DNA of 64,000 nucleotides, taken from the NCBI GenBank assembly GCA_947396885.1, contig OX377202.1:22878001-22942000 (forward strand), in the 5' to 3' direction. The DNA comes from Heligmosomoides polygyrus polygyrus (Eukaryota > Nematoda > Chromadorea > Rhabditida > Heligmosomidae). The translations under genes and the position numbers were made by a program. How positions within the stretch are numbered: position 1 is the stretch's first letter; each line of letters begins with the position of its first letter. The notes below the pieces were generated by a model. The model was not told the origin of the DNA. It saw nothing but the letters and a program-made list of their open reading frames with translations, and ran no database searches. This document shows, piece by piece, positions 35,488 to 46,986 of this stretch.

Positions 35488-37040
35488 TAACTCTATTCTT
35501 CACGCTTCCGGTTTCTCGCATATTATTGATCCTCCCAAACACGGTAGAAGTATGCGTGGCGCACCCCAGCCAGCGTTTGATTAGCGCCGTTCTTCTCCCT
35601 AAACATCTTTCTTGCTTAAGGTTTAACTACAATTGGATGCGTGGCGCATCCCAGAGGAATTGCTCAAATGCGCACTCCGTGAAATTTGAAATTTTAGTCC
35701 CTCTTTGATTCATGATACTTGAAGAGAAGCCCTTACCTTGCTGTGCGACTGGTCCCATTCAGCAAATATAAATGTTCAAGCACTGAATTCTTAAACATCC
35801 GTCAAAGAGTCCCAAAAATATGCACCGACATCTAGCAATGTCTCAAAAGCATATAAACCACATTCTCTTCTAGAGACTGTAAAATTCTTTTTTTTGTTTT
35901 AAAGCATCACACAAATGCAGATTTTCCTTCGCCAATTTTGTATGCTTCCCACATTATTAGATAATGGTGACTTTTATAATAATTTTCTAGTTTTCAAGAT
36001 AAACACGACGGAACGTCGGAAGCGCCGCTCTCCTTGATGTTAAAAAAACGATCTTTTAGCGCAGTCTTATCGTCAAGTCTTATCCACTGACGGGGCGTGG
36101 AGCATTTGACGCTTTCCGTGTAGGCGCATAACTCGCAAAAGATGCAGCGGGACGGTGCAGAAAATGGAAGATAATTCGAGTGTTTTCTGAGCTAATTGTC
36201 AAAGTAACGTTCGTCTCATATCAACTCAAACTCTGCCTATAGACCTGCAATTCTTCTGCTGACAATCAATTGAAGCGTGTTCAGAAAACCTTTAACTCTA
36301 TGTTGGGATCCACAACGCATCAGCGTGATCCTCTTGATTGTTCTTCTTGTAGCCGACATCAATTACAAGCCAGATACTGGCGAATACTTTCGAACTTTTA
36401 TGTTTCTTTGTAGCATAGGGCCAGGAGGCGCTGGTTTTCGCAAGTCATACTGCAAACCAAAAATGCGACCGGTCTCCATCCACAGGTATTCGTAGACGGG
36501 AAATTGATGGCATTTCCCTGACATCTCTATAGATGGACTTAATAAGGACGATTAATCTTCTTTACTTTTCATCTTATATCCTGTTCCCTCTCAGATCTTC
36601 CTTGAATTGCTCAGATCTCGTATGAGCATTTTCGTACAATACGACAATAAAGAGCAATAAGAGCTAGCAAAGAGTGGAGGATACGCCACGTGTGAAAGGC
36701 ATTCTAGTTCTGTGTCTACTTTATTTTGTTTTGTTTGTTACTACAATATGTGAAGTGCGCTTGTGAAACAAAAAAAATTAAATTTAGTGGTTTGAAAAAA
36801 CTTTGTCTACCTTCATAATAAGTGACATTACAGAATCTGTGAGAAGAACATTGGAAAATATTGAACTGCAACTGTGTGGGAGTACTGTCCTCTGCAGCTA
36901 TTCGGAATTCCCAGCTCAGAAGGCTAATTGTAAGAATAGTCTACTCAAAAAAACGAAAGTATAATTTAGTGTGATAGTACGTCGAATTGTTTTAAGTTAG
37001 GTTTGTTTAAAAAAATAAATTTATTATCAGTATCAAAAAG
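35488..37040. other. Spacer of the inverted structure, little recognised
   Basis: Contains family cores GATGCGTGGCGCATCCCAGA (35636) and ATGCGTGGCGCACCCCAG (35551). Otherwise AT-rich and without coding signal. Confidence 0.4.
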
Positions 37041-37043
37041 GTG

Positions 37044-37225
37044 GGCGCGTGTAGCGCAATCGGAGGAGGTGCCGCCTATCACGATCACACTATTCCAGGT
37101 GAAGGAAAATCCGCTAACTTGCTTATCGGCTGGCAACCGCAATTCTTTGGATGGCCAAATACGAATTCAAATATCCTATTCGACATCGCGTAGAAGTAGA
37201 ATGCGTGGCGCATCCCAAAAGAGGT
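37044..37225 (+). mobile_element. tRNA-derived SINE-like repeat (best plus-strand copy)
   Basis: Begins GCGCGTGTAGCGCAATCGGA (A-box-like), then GAGGTGCCGCCTATCACG. It runs to TATTCGACATCGCGTAGAAG and the family core AGAATGCGTGGCGCATCCCA. The core ATGCG-TGG-CGCAT is a palindrome. The next copy begins only about 45 bp later. Confidence 0.65.
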
Positions 37226-37264
37226 TGAGCAGCGCTGTCCTTTACCTTTTTTATCCTTATTTTC

Positions 37265-37400
37265 CATTGACGCGTAGAAGCGCAGTCAGAGGAGGCGCCG
37301 GCTGTCGCGTGTTCCCGATTACAGATTCATGGCTCAGGTTTTATGCACAGCCTACTCTAAGGCCTAAGATACACTCCCGCGGGAGCGTCCGCAGCATGAA
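37265..37400 (+). mobile_element. SINE-like repeat, head only
   Basis: ACGCGTAGAAGCGCAGTCAG, AGGCGCCGGCTGTCGCGTG and TTCCCGATTACAGATTC repeat the head order of 37044. Confidence 0.55.
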
Positions 37401-38540
37401 ATTGTATCCCTCCTTCCCAGACTTGCCTGGGATCCTAATCCTTACCGTTTTATTTTTGCGCTAAAAGCGCTGTACTTACCTAGGCTGTACATACCTACTC
37501 ACCGCAGTAGCGCTCTTTGTTCTGGCCAGTGACCGATGAACATATCTACACACATAAGAGATTAACGACAGCCAGGTCATACTATCGGGAACATTCGCCA
37601 AAATGGCAGCAGGCGAAACAGACTGATAAATCTCGTTAGTAAACGCCATTATCTCAATAGGTTCCGCTCTCCCAATCTTGGTCACAATTTCCATACTTTT
37701 TCCAGCAGTGACCATTTCACCCTAGATCAGCGAGTAAGTCTATCATCCACGACTTTGCTTTCCCATTATGTTATATACGTTAACCGAACAGAGGATTTTG
37801 ATCGGACTGGCAGTCACATCTGAGAACCTGAGCTTGCTTTCAGAAGACGATAAGGCCGTTCAGTGAAACTGAGTCAGGTATCAGTCTCACTAGGCTTCCG
37901 TCTATCGAAATTTTAAAGATAAGGATTGGTTCAAAAAATACCGCCACGCTAATCTCCCAATTTACTTTTGCTGTTTGTAAAAACATGCAGTAAAATCAAG
38001 ACGTGATGGAGCGCACCTATTTGATTGAACTTGTTGCATAGTGTTTTCTGAGGTGCAGGCACTTCGAGCGCAGTTTGGGGTTCGTGAACCACTAATTGAT
38101 GAAAGGTTCGGATCCTACCAGAACAAAACAACCCTTCCATTCGCTCATAGCATTTTTTTCGTCAAACGTCGAAGCGCCATTCCTAGTCCGGGTTCCGTTC
38201 AAGGAAACCAAGCCCCTCCTCCCACTATGCTACCGGTCTTCCAAATTCTAAATAAGCATTCAAATAACCTCCAAGACGTCAACCAGAAATGGTATGCACC
38301 GCACATACCGCAGACGGTCTGTTTAAACCTGACACTTATTCTGCTGAATTTATTGGCATGCCACCCGAGACCGAGAACTTTTTATGGTTTATTTGAGGGG
38401 ATGAGTTATACTATGCTTGACCTCTGCCTGACTCTCCTGCAACACAGTGCGCGGCTATTTGAAGGAAGAATGAAGCTATTTTCAGTTGGTTGAGGTCGGC
38501 ATCATTGCTTCCTCGTACAGCGAGCAGTCCTCCGAATTTC
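37400..38540. other. No confident feature
   Basis: Short frames only; no splice-consistent exon or element recognised. Confidence 0.4.
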
Positions 38541-39959
38541 GAATGAAGAGTAATGATACCACACTTGTCTGAGAAGGACAAAATTGCACATCGACTGGCC
38601 ACAGCAAGTCTTAGTATAGGCCTGGGATGTACCATGGGTGAAAACTCAAAGTCGTGAATTTTGAAGGGGCAATTTTTTGGAGGCGAATTCGAGTAGTCTT
38701 TCTGGGATCCGCCACGCATCCAACTAGTATAAACGCGTAAATACAAAATGGAAAACACAAGCATGTTAAATGAAAGGGGGAGGTCGTAGTCACCCAAACC
38801 TTGTTTGGTGTACGCCGCGTATTCTGCTCCACCCTCGTTTGGAGGTCAATATGGCGCCGTGGCACCGGAAGTGTGAAGACTCTAGTTAGGCGATTTACGG
38901 CGCCCTCAGATGGCGCGAGGGGTCACAGAGGCAGGAGAATGGACTGGCTCCGAACTAATCTGGGTCCCGACCAGGGCTATTGGAAATTTCACTCGTAATA
39001 AACCGGTACAAACGAACGACAATTTGAAATCGAACCACCCTTTAAGTCAGACATAACTGGGGAATGCTCTCATAGACTAATTTTTCATTTCTGAACGATT
39101 TTTTTAAATGACACTCAGTTAGCATTTGAGGTGAGTTTACTTTGTAACTACGTGGCCAAATTGTCTTCCAACCTAGTCGAAATCTCACCCATGGAGCTCT
39201 AAAAGGTGTTTTCAGAAGTCTCCAAATACCTATGTCTCTTTCTTCAAAGAAACGATTTTGTGTCCACTTTAATTGCGCGAAAAGTGTGCGGCTAACTGCA
39301 AAGAAGTGCCATGTGGGCAACTTTGCCAGCGTATAATTACAAACGATTTCAACCCCAAAGGTCCCACTTTCGCGGCTTGATTTCTCCTGTTACCATCAAC
39401 GGGACAGACGAGTATAAGCGCACACAGGCTTTGCATGCCGAAATTTGAGTCCTCCGAAGGGGAGACATTTATGAAAATAATAGCACTTAAATTATCGCAT
39501 CCTTTAAAAAAGTACATCATTATGATCGCGAAATGCTATGGAATCCAGAAAGCTATGTGTTACTATATATGAGGTAGAAAATAGGCTTTACTAGGCCGAA
39601 TCTCTTCCTTCATTAGTTACATGGGAGCTGTGGGTGTAATTATCTCCCGCGAGGGAAGGGGTCAGACGCGCGAGGCAGAAATTAGGTCACTGATCTATTT
39701 TTCAGGCGCTCGCTAGGCACTTTGCAGCTCATCGGAAAGAGGACTCGGTGGTGATCACGAATATGTGTTTCAATTTACAATGCGCTCAATTTGAAGAGCG
39801 CTACAGGAAAGCGGCGGAAAAGTAGGTTTTTTTCGCTTTTTCCCAAAGACCAAAAGTTAGGGCCGGTATTGTAAGTTTGAAGGGAGTTATTTCGAGAGGT
39901 CGGAATAGCTGCAAAAATGCGGCTTTTTCGGCATTTATGAAAAGGCTATAGCCGTAACT

Positions 39960-40500
39960 GTACCCCGCAATAGGGTGGACGGCGTATCCCAAAAGGGATT
40001 GACAAACGCCGTCATTTACCCCTTTCATATTTTACCTATTCCACTTCTGCAAGATGTCGTTGAGGCAATTTTGATGCATATACGTACTTTGTTTTTAATG
40101 TTTTTAATGCCTATGCATATTTGCCTTGGTATATACGGACGCAGAAGCGGCTGTAGGCTTAGAGCAATCTATAGTTTCAAGGGCAAGATGTCTTTATTGC
40201 AAACATTTTTTCAAGCTGATATTCGTTTTTAAGGTTTTTACTAGATAACAAATGCTGGACTACTCTTCGGCAAGGTAAACACTAGTCCTTATTGGATGTT
40301 GAAACCTTTTGCAGAACACTTCTTGCTGGTCTAAAAATTATGTTCGTAATCCTTACTCTTTTTCTCCTTTTTTCGTTTTGTTGTTTTCTGGAGTTTGCTC
40401 CTGAGTTTTCAGCTTCATTATTGGTTTCTAACAAATGTTTTTAATTTTGGTATTGGCTACTTTTATGTGCTTTGAATAAATAAAATAAATAAATAATTGA
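39960..40500. repeat. SINE-like fragment and LINE-type 3' tail
   Basis: 39965-40080 has the family tail in reverse (GCGTATCCCAAAAGGGATTG, ATTCCACTTCTGCAAGATG). 40300-40500 is T-rich and ends GAATAAATAAAATAAATAAA, like the A/T-rich tails of CR1-type 3' UTRs. Confidence 0.4.
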
Positions 40501-40599
40501 TCTGGTATTTATGGTGCGAATGCGGAAGCGAGACGATGAACAAGTCAGCTTCGTGTCTTTCGCATACATGTCAGGTGTCAGTTCCCCAAGTGAATGTTC

Positions 40600-40690
40600 G
40601 TTAGCCTAGGCGGGAAAGCTGAAATACGAACCTAGTTCAACGTAGACGAGACAAACAGCACCTCCCCGACTGCGCTACCACTCCCACTAC
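40600..40690 (-). mobile_element. tRNA-derived SINE-like head
   Basis: Minus strand: GGTAGCGCAGTCGGGGAGGT (A-box) then AACTAGGTTCGTATTTC (B-box-like), 40-45 bp apart. Confidence 0.55.
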
Positions 40691-40699
40691 TTCTAGGCA

Positions 40700-42000
40700 T
40701 CCTTTTATAAAGGAGCAGTGGAAGAAAAAGGAGCACTGTATGAGTGGCAACTGCCTTCCACCTAACGTTCAACCATGCTGCATAAATTCATAAAAAGTCG
40801 TACTAAACAGGCATTTTACCTTCATATTGCAATAAATCTTTATTTCAAACGGCGACAATCACTGAGTAGTTTCACGTGAACGTTTGTTCCTAAAGCGTGA
40901 AATATAACATTGAGCATGAAACGCAGATCCTGTACAGCTTAAAGTGGGGAAACACGGAAACGTTGAACGATTTGTACAGAAAAAAGAAACAGTCGTGACT
41001 ACTGTCGATTATTTGAACATCTCAACCAGAGTGCACGTAGATTTCTCTGGTATAGCCGTCGTTGAAGCAGTATCACCACAACCGATATCACCTGAAAATG
41101 AAGATCGTAAGAGTTTCCTGCTGAACTATTGTGTTGTATTAGGATGAAATCTGTTTGGGACCAAAAGAGCCTAAGCATCTCTAAGAGGTGGCTGCTGTGG
41201 TGGGATGCGCCATGCATCTCAGTGGATATTGTACATCTTAAGTTTATTTATTCTATGTCAATTAAATTACGTGAAATAAACAAAACAAGCTATTAATGCA
41301 ACACAACAGTGTTCTTACAAAGCTAAAAGAAGCTCGTAGTGTAGCTAAAGGAAGCACACAAAAAGGTACCTAAATTCCTTTATTTTGACTGGATTGCTAA
41401 GTCAGTAACTAATAGGTATCAGCAGATGATTTTTCTTTTCCTTTCTCCATTCTTTTTCTCCTTTTTTAAAACGAGGAAGTTATGGAAAGAAAAAACATAC
41501 GCCTTACTTTGAAGCAAATACGACTGAAGAAGATATTGCCACACGTTTTATCGGAATTCTTTGTTAGGCCCTTCAATAATGTGGACTAGTTACAAAACCT
41601 TGGCTAAAACAATTTGAATTATCAGAGCATCTGCATAAACGAGAATACGTCTCACACAATTAAGAAATTGGGTATACATTAAATAATTTCTCCAAAAGGA
41701 ACGATCATTTGGCAATTTTGCAGAGCCAGGTCTTGGATAGGTAAAGCTCTCCTGATTTTAGCATTAGCTAAAACGCACTCAAGTACATGTTTAGATCATT
41801 ATTGCACAACGTCCACGACGTTATCTGTTAATTCCTCATCATTTGCGCTTCAGAATGCTTCTGCTTACAAGATAATTGTTTTCATAGCATCTCCCTTGCA
41901 AAACTAGGCATTTCGACATTTCGACGTACATGCTGATTTGTCGAAAATTAGGTTGGCCGACCACGTAATCCATGTAGTTCGTCGTTTCTGTAGCATAGCA
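40700..42000. other. No confident gene
   Basis: AT-rich; one SINE core at 41200-41218 (GGGATGCGCCATGCATCTC). Nothing else recognised. Confidence 0.4.
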
Positions 42001-42011
42001 AAAAGGAAGTT

Positions 42012-43314
42012 TATCGGACTGCGGAAACTGGAGAGGAATTACCTTGTTATCAGTGCCAGGCAAAGTATTCTGCACCGTATTGTTAAGAAGGCTTCGAGAT
42101 GCAATTGACGATCGTCTGCGGGAGGAACAGGCTGGATTCAGAAACGGGAGATCGTGTTGCGATCAGATTTTTACGCTACGCAACATAATCGAACAGTGCC
42201 TGGAATACCGCTACCCGCTCCACATAAACTTCATCGATTTTAAGAAGGCTTTTGAGTGTCCACCGCGAGTCACTGTGGGAAATACTCAAGCTCTATGGAG
42301 TCCCTACGACCTTCGTCGAGATATTCAGAAGTCTATATCAAAACTCCATGTGCTGCGTGAAGACAACGCTTGGAAATACAAGTTACTTCGAGGTCACCAC
42401 AGGAGTCAGGCAGGGATGTGTTCTCTCACCGTTGCTATTCAACGTCGCCCTCGACTTCGTAATGAGAAGAACGACAGCCGAAGTACAGGAAGGCATTCCT
42501 TGGTTTAGAGGACGAGTTATGGACCTGGACTTTGCCGATGACATCGCCGTATTCGCTGAGGACAACGATAAGTTACAAAGAATTACAGAACGCCTTGGTC
42601 AAGAAGCAGGCAACATCGGACTCCGAATTAGTCCCGAAAAGTCAATGGTTATGTGCGTAGGAATTACGAGCCCAAGGGACGGCATCTACACAGGATCGGA
42701 CCGTTTGGAAGTAGCGAACAGCTTCACCTACTTGGGAAGTATGATCGCCAATAATGGAGATGCTGAGACCGACGTTCGCTGTAGGATCGCAAAGGCGACA
42801 GCAATATTCCGAAGGCTCAGGCCACTATGGACGTCGTCCTCTATTTCAAATAGCGTAAAGCTGCGTTTGTATTCGTCGATAGTCGTCCCAACTGCAATGT
42901 ACGCTAGCGAAACATGGAAGACGTCAACTAGCATCATCAGACGGGTCAGCGCGTTCCATTACAATTGTCTGCGGCAAATTATGAAGATACGTTACACGGA
43001 CCACGTGACGAACGAAGAAGTATTGCGGCGCTGTCACTCAAGGTGCCTCTACGAACCGTTACGCAACGTCGAGTCCGCCTGGCCGGACACATCTTGCGTA
43101 TGCCGGAGCACCGGCTGCCGAGATTAGCCACGCAATGGACTCCGCGAAGAAAACGAACTAGAGGACGCCCAAGAAACACGTGACGTCGCACGCTCATGAA
43201 TGACCGAAAGGTTATGAATATTTCTAGGCAGGAGTGCGAAGAAATAGCCCAAAACAGGCAGCGGTGGAAAGACCTCGTCGCCCTATGCGCTCAACAGCAC
43301 GGGAGGAACTAAGT
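42012..43314 (+). pseudogene. Non-LTR retrotransposon reverse transcriptase, 5' truncated
   Basis: Starts LSDCGNWRGITLLSVPGKVF, then EEQAGFRNGRSCCDQIFTLR, FIDFKKAFE, TGVRQGCVLSPLLFN and the catalytic FADD in DLDFADDIAVFAED. The C-terminus includes SWTYLGSMI-like 'NSFTYLGSMIANNGDAETDV', RRVRLAGHILRMPEHRLPR and the closing QRWKDLVALCAQQHGRN. There are frameshifts near 42250 and 43045. It resembles RTE-like/LINE reverse transcriptases; the exact clade is not certain by eye. The endonuclease domain is missing. Confidence 0.85.
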
Positions 43315-43318
43315 ATTA

Positions 43319-43560
43319 AGCAAGTACGATCACATAATGCGCTTCGCAGAAACCCGCTGGACGAGAGTCGTCACCGACTGGATTCTGAGGGGTGTCAAGA
43401 GAACACCAGAACGCCCAAACGCATTAGTCGGACTTTTTCGTGAAAGCTCAGAACGGACGATATGACACCCTTTGTGTTCTGGGGCGAGTGGGATCCATTG
43501 GAGTACTTTGGCACGCGACAGGGGCGAAAGGAGACGCATACGTAGAAAGCTATGGCACTA
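43319..43560 (+). pseudogene. RTE-type LINE 3' fragment
   Basis: HIMRFAETRWTRVVTDWILR, then KRTPERPNALVGLFRE and IHWSTLARDRGERR, the extreme C-terminus of RTE-type proteins. It abuts the unrelated RT at 43314, so one element probably inserted next to the other. Confidence 0.7.
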
Positions 43561-43959
43561 TTCGAATAGGATCATGGTTCTCACATGGCTGATGCACCCG
43601 GTACGATTCCTCCAACATACCGGTAGCCTTAAGATCATTTAGTGAACAATACACCGCCCAAGAATTTTAAGATGCAGAGGGTCTTCTCTGGCCATCGCAG
43701 TTCTTAGGCGAATCTCGAGTTCGCAGACCTTCATGCCTCCACCAACATTAGCATGGCCGCTGGCTGTATAATAACTGCTGGCCTGAAAGCTCTTCAGAAA
43801 TCGATAATAATTAGTAGATGTTGATTACTCGATCAATTCCGTTCTCTTGCAACGAATCCCATGCCGCAGCTCCAATCAAATTCGCGTCGTCATATCTCAA
43901 AAGCTGAACATGAGCAGAAATCGGTATCGCTATTAATTATTAATGCAAACAGAAGTTTT

Positions 43960-44370
43960 TGTTATCAACCAAATGAAAATCGTGGTGTCTTGTAAGAGGG
44001 TATGGCGCAATCACTTCTTTTGATACTATAAAAAGGCCGATTTAAAGCTCTTTCAGACAAGCTTCAAACCATTATTTCTCCTCAAAAATTGAGAATTTAA
44101 AATAAAAATTTAAATAAGGTGTTCATTTATTTTGTAAGTGAATCAAAACTTTAAAGAATCATACTATTAAATACTATCATATTACTAAATTTTCTTTGAA
44201 CAAAAAATACGCCCCCTTTTCAAAGGTCTGTAGTTTAAAGTGGAAGGAGGTTGATTTGATTTTGAAGGTGCTCAGCTTGATTTCCAAGGCGTTAGACTTG
44301 TTTGGAAGAGTGTCCGATTTGACGCAAAAAAAGTTTAATTTATTTTTTATTTTACTCGTTTTTTTGTTGC
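43960..44370 (+). repeat. Dispersed AT-rich repeat, family A copy 2
   Basis: Same block order as 13640-13910: TTTCAGACAAGCTTCAAACC, AAGGTGTTCATTTATTTTG, GAATCAAAACTTTAAAGAA, then an AATTTTCTTTGAACAAAAAA block and a TAGTTTAAAGTGGAAGG block. Confidence 0.6.
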
Positions 44371-44559
44371 ACACAGTTATGCGCACAATCCAAAATAGGG
44401 ATAGCCAGCAGCATAACATAACAAAAAATCGGGAAACCTAAACAAAAACAAACAAGCTTAGTGTACTGTCAACAACTAGGGGTAAGAATTGCTACGGAAA
44501 ACAAGAAACAACGGTTTGATTTGAACTTTGTCCAATCTGGCGTGAGAATGGTATAAACA

Positions 44560-44712
44560 GGCTGAAAAAAAAGATTTGATGGTAAGACTAATCGTAAGTT
44601 TTAATGGCTCGTTTCGCCAATTTCCTCCAGACAAATATTTTTATTGCACCGGTTATACCCATTCTTCAGCATGTAAAATTGAATTGCGTGGCGCATCCAA
44701 AATGACTACTAA
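44560..44712 (+). mobile_element. SINE-like tail fragment
   Basis: Ends ATTGCGTGGCGCATCCAAAA (44687-44706), the family core, directly downstream of the ZP gene's stop codon. Confidence 0.45.
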
Positions 44713-44798
44713 AAGTATCCTTGTCTATCCTTTTTCATTACCATGGCTTAACCTAAAAAATGCAAAATTGCTGCCAAATTGCGAACCTGCTGCCATAC

Positions 44799-44936
44799 CT
44801 GTAGTACTGCAGCGACACAGAGGAACACTGTCTGCACAATCAGCACTCGACCGCATGGCTCCTTTTCCGAAGCGCCGCCTCGCCTCAACGCGGCGGTGTC
44901 GATCCTCTCAGAGTCGTCAGACGAGAACACCAGCAT
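44799..44936 (-). CDS. ZP-domain gene, last exon(s): transmembrane tail
   Basis: Phase 0 after acceptor CTCATTCAG; the intron from the previous exon is 54 nt. It reads MLVFSSDDSERIDTAALRRG, then GASEKEPCGR and a hydrophobic segment VLIVQTVFLCVAAVLQ. The end is ambiguous. Reading on gives VWQQVRNLAAILHFLG and a stop at 44748. Splicing a 46-nt intron (GTATGG ... TTTTTTAG, 44753-44798) instead ends with VKPW and a stop at 44738. Both give a single-pass membrane protein with a short cytoplasmic tail. Confidence 0.75.
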
Positions 44937-44990
44937 CTGAATGAGAGCAACACTCGTGAAGGGTCTAGGAGGTACAACTGCAGGACTCAC

Positions 44991-45184
44991 CCTTTTCGCC
45001 TCTACCTCGACCGTGATATTCTCGGCATCTTCTCGCTTGCTTCTCGCTTTAACGTTGCTCGCGTAGAAGACGTTGGCCGGGGACGGCATCGGCAGTGGAT
45101 CTAACGTGAGACCAGCCGGAAGGTCGTAGATGGACGAAATGGTCTCTGTGCGATAGCCTTGGGCACGACGACGTAGTGAGCCAT
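44991..45184 (-). CDS. ZP-domain gene, furin-site exon
   Basis: After acceptor CTATTCAG two nucleotides complete Asp, then GSLRRRAQGYRTETISSIYD, LPAGLTLDPLPMPSPANVFY and ASNVKARSKREDAENITVEV, closing EAKR at donor GTGAGT. R-S-K-R fits the furin consensus R-x-K/R-R that releases ZP proteins from the membrane. A second basic run (RRR) lies near the exon start. ENIT is a potential N-glycosylation site. Confidence 0.82.
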
Positions 45185-45227
45185 CTGAATAGGAACTCTT
45201 ACGTACATGAGAAAAGGATTTGTTGCT

Positions 45228-45835
45228 GACGACCCACTCCTTTTCAACGGAGCGACCATCTCCGAATGCTCAGGTTACGCGTATCTAGGTCGCAAGGTCA
45301 ACATAGCCAACAACCTAACGCAGGAGCTGAGGAGGAGGAAACGAGCGGCTTAGGAAGCTTTCAAGAAGTCATGAAGAAGACGAGGAACGTCCGTCTCCGG
45401 GCGGCTCGCTTATTCGCATAGTTCCTCCTGCGCTAACGTGCGCCTCAGAGACCTGACCCATGCGACGGCAGGAAAAATGAACATACGACCAGCGTCGCGC
45501 AGCATGGAATCGAGAGGACGATGCTCGGAGCCCTGGCGTGATATGACCCACGCAAGTGAGAGAAGACCTCCGCAGTTCCGAGCTCCGTCGACGTTCGAAG
45601 ATCAGAGACAATGTCACCTGGGCCAAGTTGTCGAAAATTAGGTGGTCCGATGCGCTTCGGAGAAACCCGCTGGGCGAGAGCCGTCACCGGCTGGATTCCG
45701 CGGGATGTCAAGAGAAGACCAGAACACCCACCAACGCGTTGGTCGGACTTCTTCGTGGAAGCCCTGAACGAACCATATGACGCTCTTCGTGTACCTCGGG
45801 GGCGCTGACGTTGATAACGCCGGCTCGAGCGACTC
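45228..45835 (+). pseudogene. RTE-type LINE fragment in a ZP-gene intron
   Basis: FNGATISECSGYAYLGRKVN, IANNLTQELRRRKRAA, then SSELRRRSKIRD, KIRWSDALRRN / RWARAVTGWIPRDVKRRPEH and PPTRWSDFFVEALNEPYDAL. Ordered C-terminal motifs of RTE-type proteins with frameshifts and stops. Opposite to the host gene strand. Confidence 0.8.
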
Positions 45836-46525
45836 AATGATTAATCGGACGACATGTGATAGAGGTGATTTAATGCAAGACAGATAACTTCCGTTAGGGT
45901 GACAAGCATGAAGCCGACAAGGGCCTATTCATATGAAGGGAGCGACAGGGCGAAGGCTACGTATCGATCAGTGCGCCGACGCCTAGGAAAAATCGATAGG
46001 TATGCGTTGCCTTGTCGCTCCTGTCGCTGCCGTCCCTCCCGTCGCGGAGTATGAACAGACCCTAATCAACCTTTTTGAATGCGCTACGCATCCCACTCAC
46101 TGATCTGCAAATCGTATCGTATCGGACTCCTGGGCAGGTTTAATTGTTTCTTCAATTTGACACTCTTGATCAACTTAAACAGCACTGGCAGTTTACGCAT
46201 TTGGTTTGCACCCAGAATCGAGCCGGAATGTGCATGGGCTATTTGCGGCATGTCGAAGAAGACAGATAAAAATGCTTGACACATCCTATAGAAAACGCGC
46301 AAATTTCACGCAAGCTTTCAAAAACAATAAGTTTTTGGAAAGTGCAATAGTGAGCCAAAAAAAATGGATGGGGGTACAAACTGTGGCTCTTATAGAGCAG
46401 CGGGTCCAAGCGCGAAAAATGGAAGCTTGTGGTTGGATTCTGTTCTCTGCTCGAAGAGAACACCGACTGAGCAAGAGGAGCAACTCCAGGATGTGCCCAA
46501 TTTTCTCACAGGTTTAGTAGATGAA

Positions 46526-46819
46526 CTACATCGTGGAGTTATTTGTGCACGGTTCTCGCTTCTCTATAAGAGCACAAACAGCACCTTTCACGACATGCGA
46601 AAACTCGTTTGTCACGGAAGCAGCTTCCATAAGGTTCACTTCGTTGCGCATGGCAATCAGAGCCTTCATCGATGCACTGGTATATGTAGGACTGAGTCCT
46701 ACATATATCAGTGTATCGAGAAGATGCGGACTGCCCTCATAAGAACTAAGATTGCTTCTCCTCGACATCAAGAAACTCTTGTATGCGGAGAATACTATAG
46801 TGAGTTTGAGGCTGATCAA
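46526..46819 (-). CDS. Unrecognised ORF inside a ZP-gene intron
   Basis: A 97-codon minus-strand frame ending SHVVKGAVCALIEKREPCTN before a stop. The stretch KALIAMRNEVNLMEAASVTN looks protein-like. It includes one arm-to-arm reading through the 27-bp palindrome at 46681-46707. It could be a cassette exon, a small nested gene or chance; the ZP gene splices over it in matching phase. Function unknown. Confidence 0.2.
   Translation of the reverse strand: MISLKLTIVFSAYKSFLMSRRSNLSSYEGSPHLLDTLIYVGLSPTYTSASMKALIAMRNEVNLMEAASVTNEFSHVVKGAVCALIEKREPCTNNSTM
46681..46707. repeat. 27-bp perfect palindrome
   Basis: Arms TATATGTAGGACT and AGTCCTACATATA around a single G. Confidence 0.9.
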
Positions 46820-46841
46820 TACGAAATGCGTTAGATCCCAC

Positions 46842-46986
46842 CTTCAACCTTGTTGCTGATCTCCAGTCCAAACTCGTCGGTGGTCCCAATCGAGCTGGCA
46901 TAGGTAGCGCTCTCTTCTTCTGTCTTCTTGGTCGGATACACAAATGATGGTGTAACAGGAACAGCATCAGATGCGGGTGACTTGGG
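46842..46986 (-). CDS. ZP-domain gene, juxtamembrane linker exon
   Basis: Acceptor TGTGTTCAG, then PKSPASDAVPVTPSFVYPTK, KTEEESATYASSIGTTDEFG and LEISNKVE plus one nucleotide before a GTGGGA donor. The donor was chosen over the nearby GTTGAA because only it gives the phase (one nucleotide plus AT) required by exon 44991-45184. The sequence is low-complexity, Ser/Thr/Pro/Glu-rich, as expected between the ZP domain and the cleavage site. The preceding 6.4-kb intron holds the nested CR1 elements. Confidence 0.75.

Larger units (their letters stand above)
34376..39872. repeat. 5.5-kb structure with 1.1-1.3 kb inverted arms
   Basis: The left arm 34376-35487 and right arm 38541-39872 are reverse complements with very few differences over long stretches. 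For example, the open frame beginning MPRRHIDLQTRVEQNTRRTP is found in both. The right arm has about 225 extra bases (39365-39590) between the blocks CCCCAAAGGT and AGGCCGAATCTC. The 3-kb centre carries SINE-like copies and unrecognised DNA. No transposase was found. It is either a foldback element or a recent inverted duplication. Confidence 0.85.

Noticed and set aside
35030..39000. Matching 65- and 84-codon ORFs in opposite orientation (35030-35417 and 38611-38998) as a gene pair
   Set aside because: They are the two arms of the inverted structure; no domain, no splice evidence.
44576..44944. Plus-strand ORF over the ZP gene's last exon
   Set aside because: Antisense shadow: the minus strand there has phase-matched exons, a transmembrane segment and a furin site.
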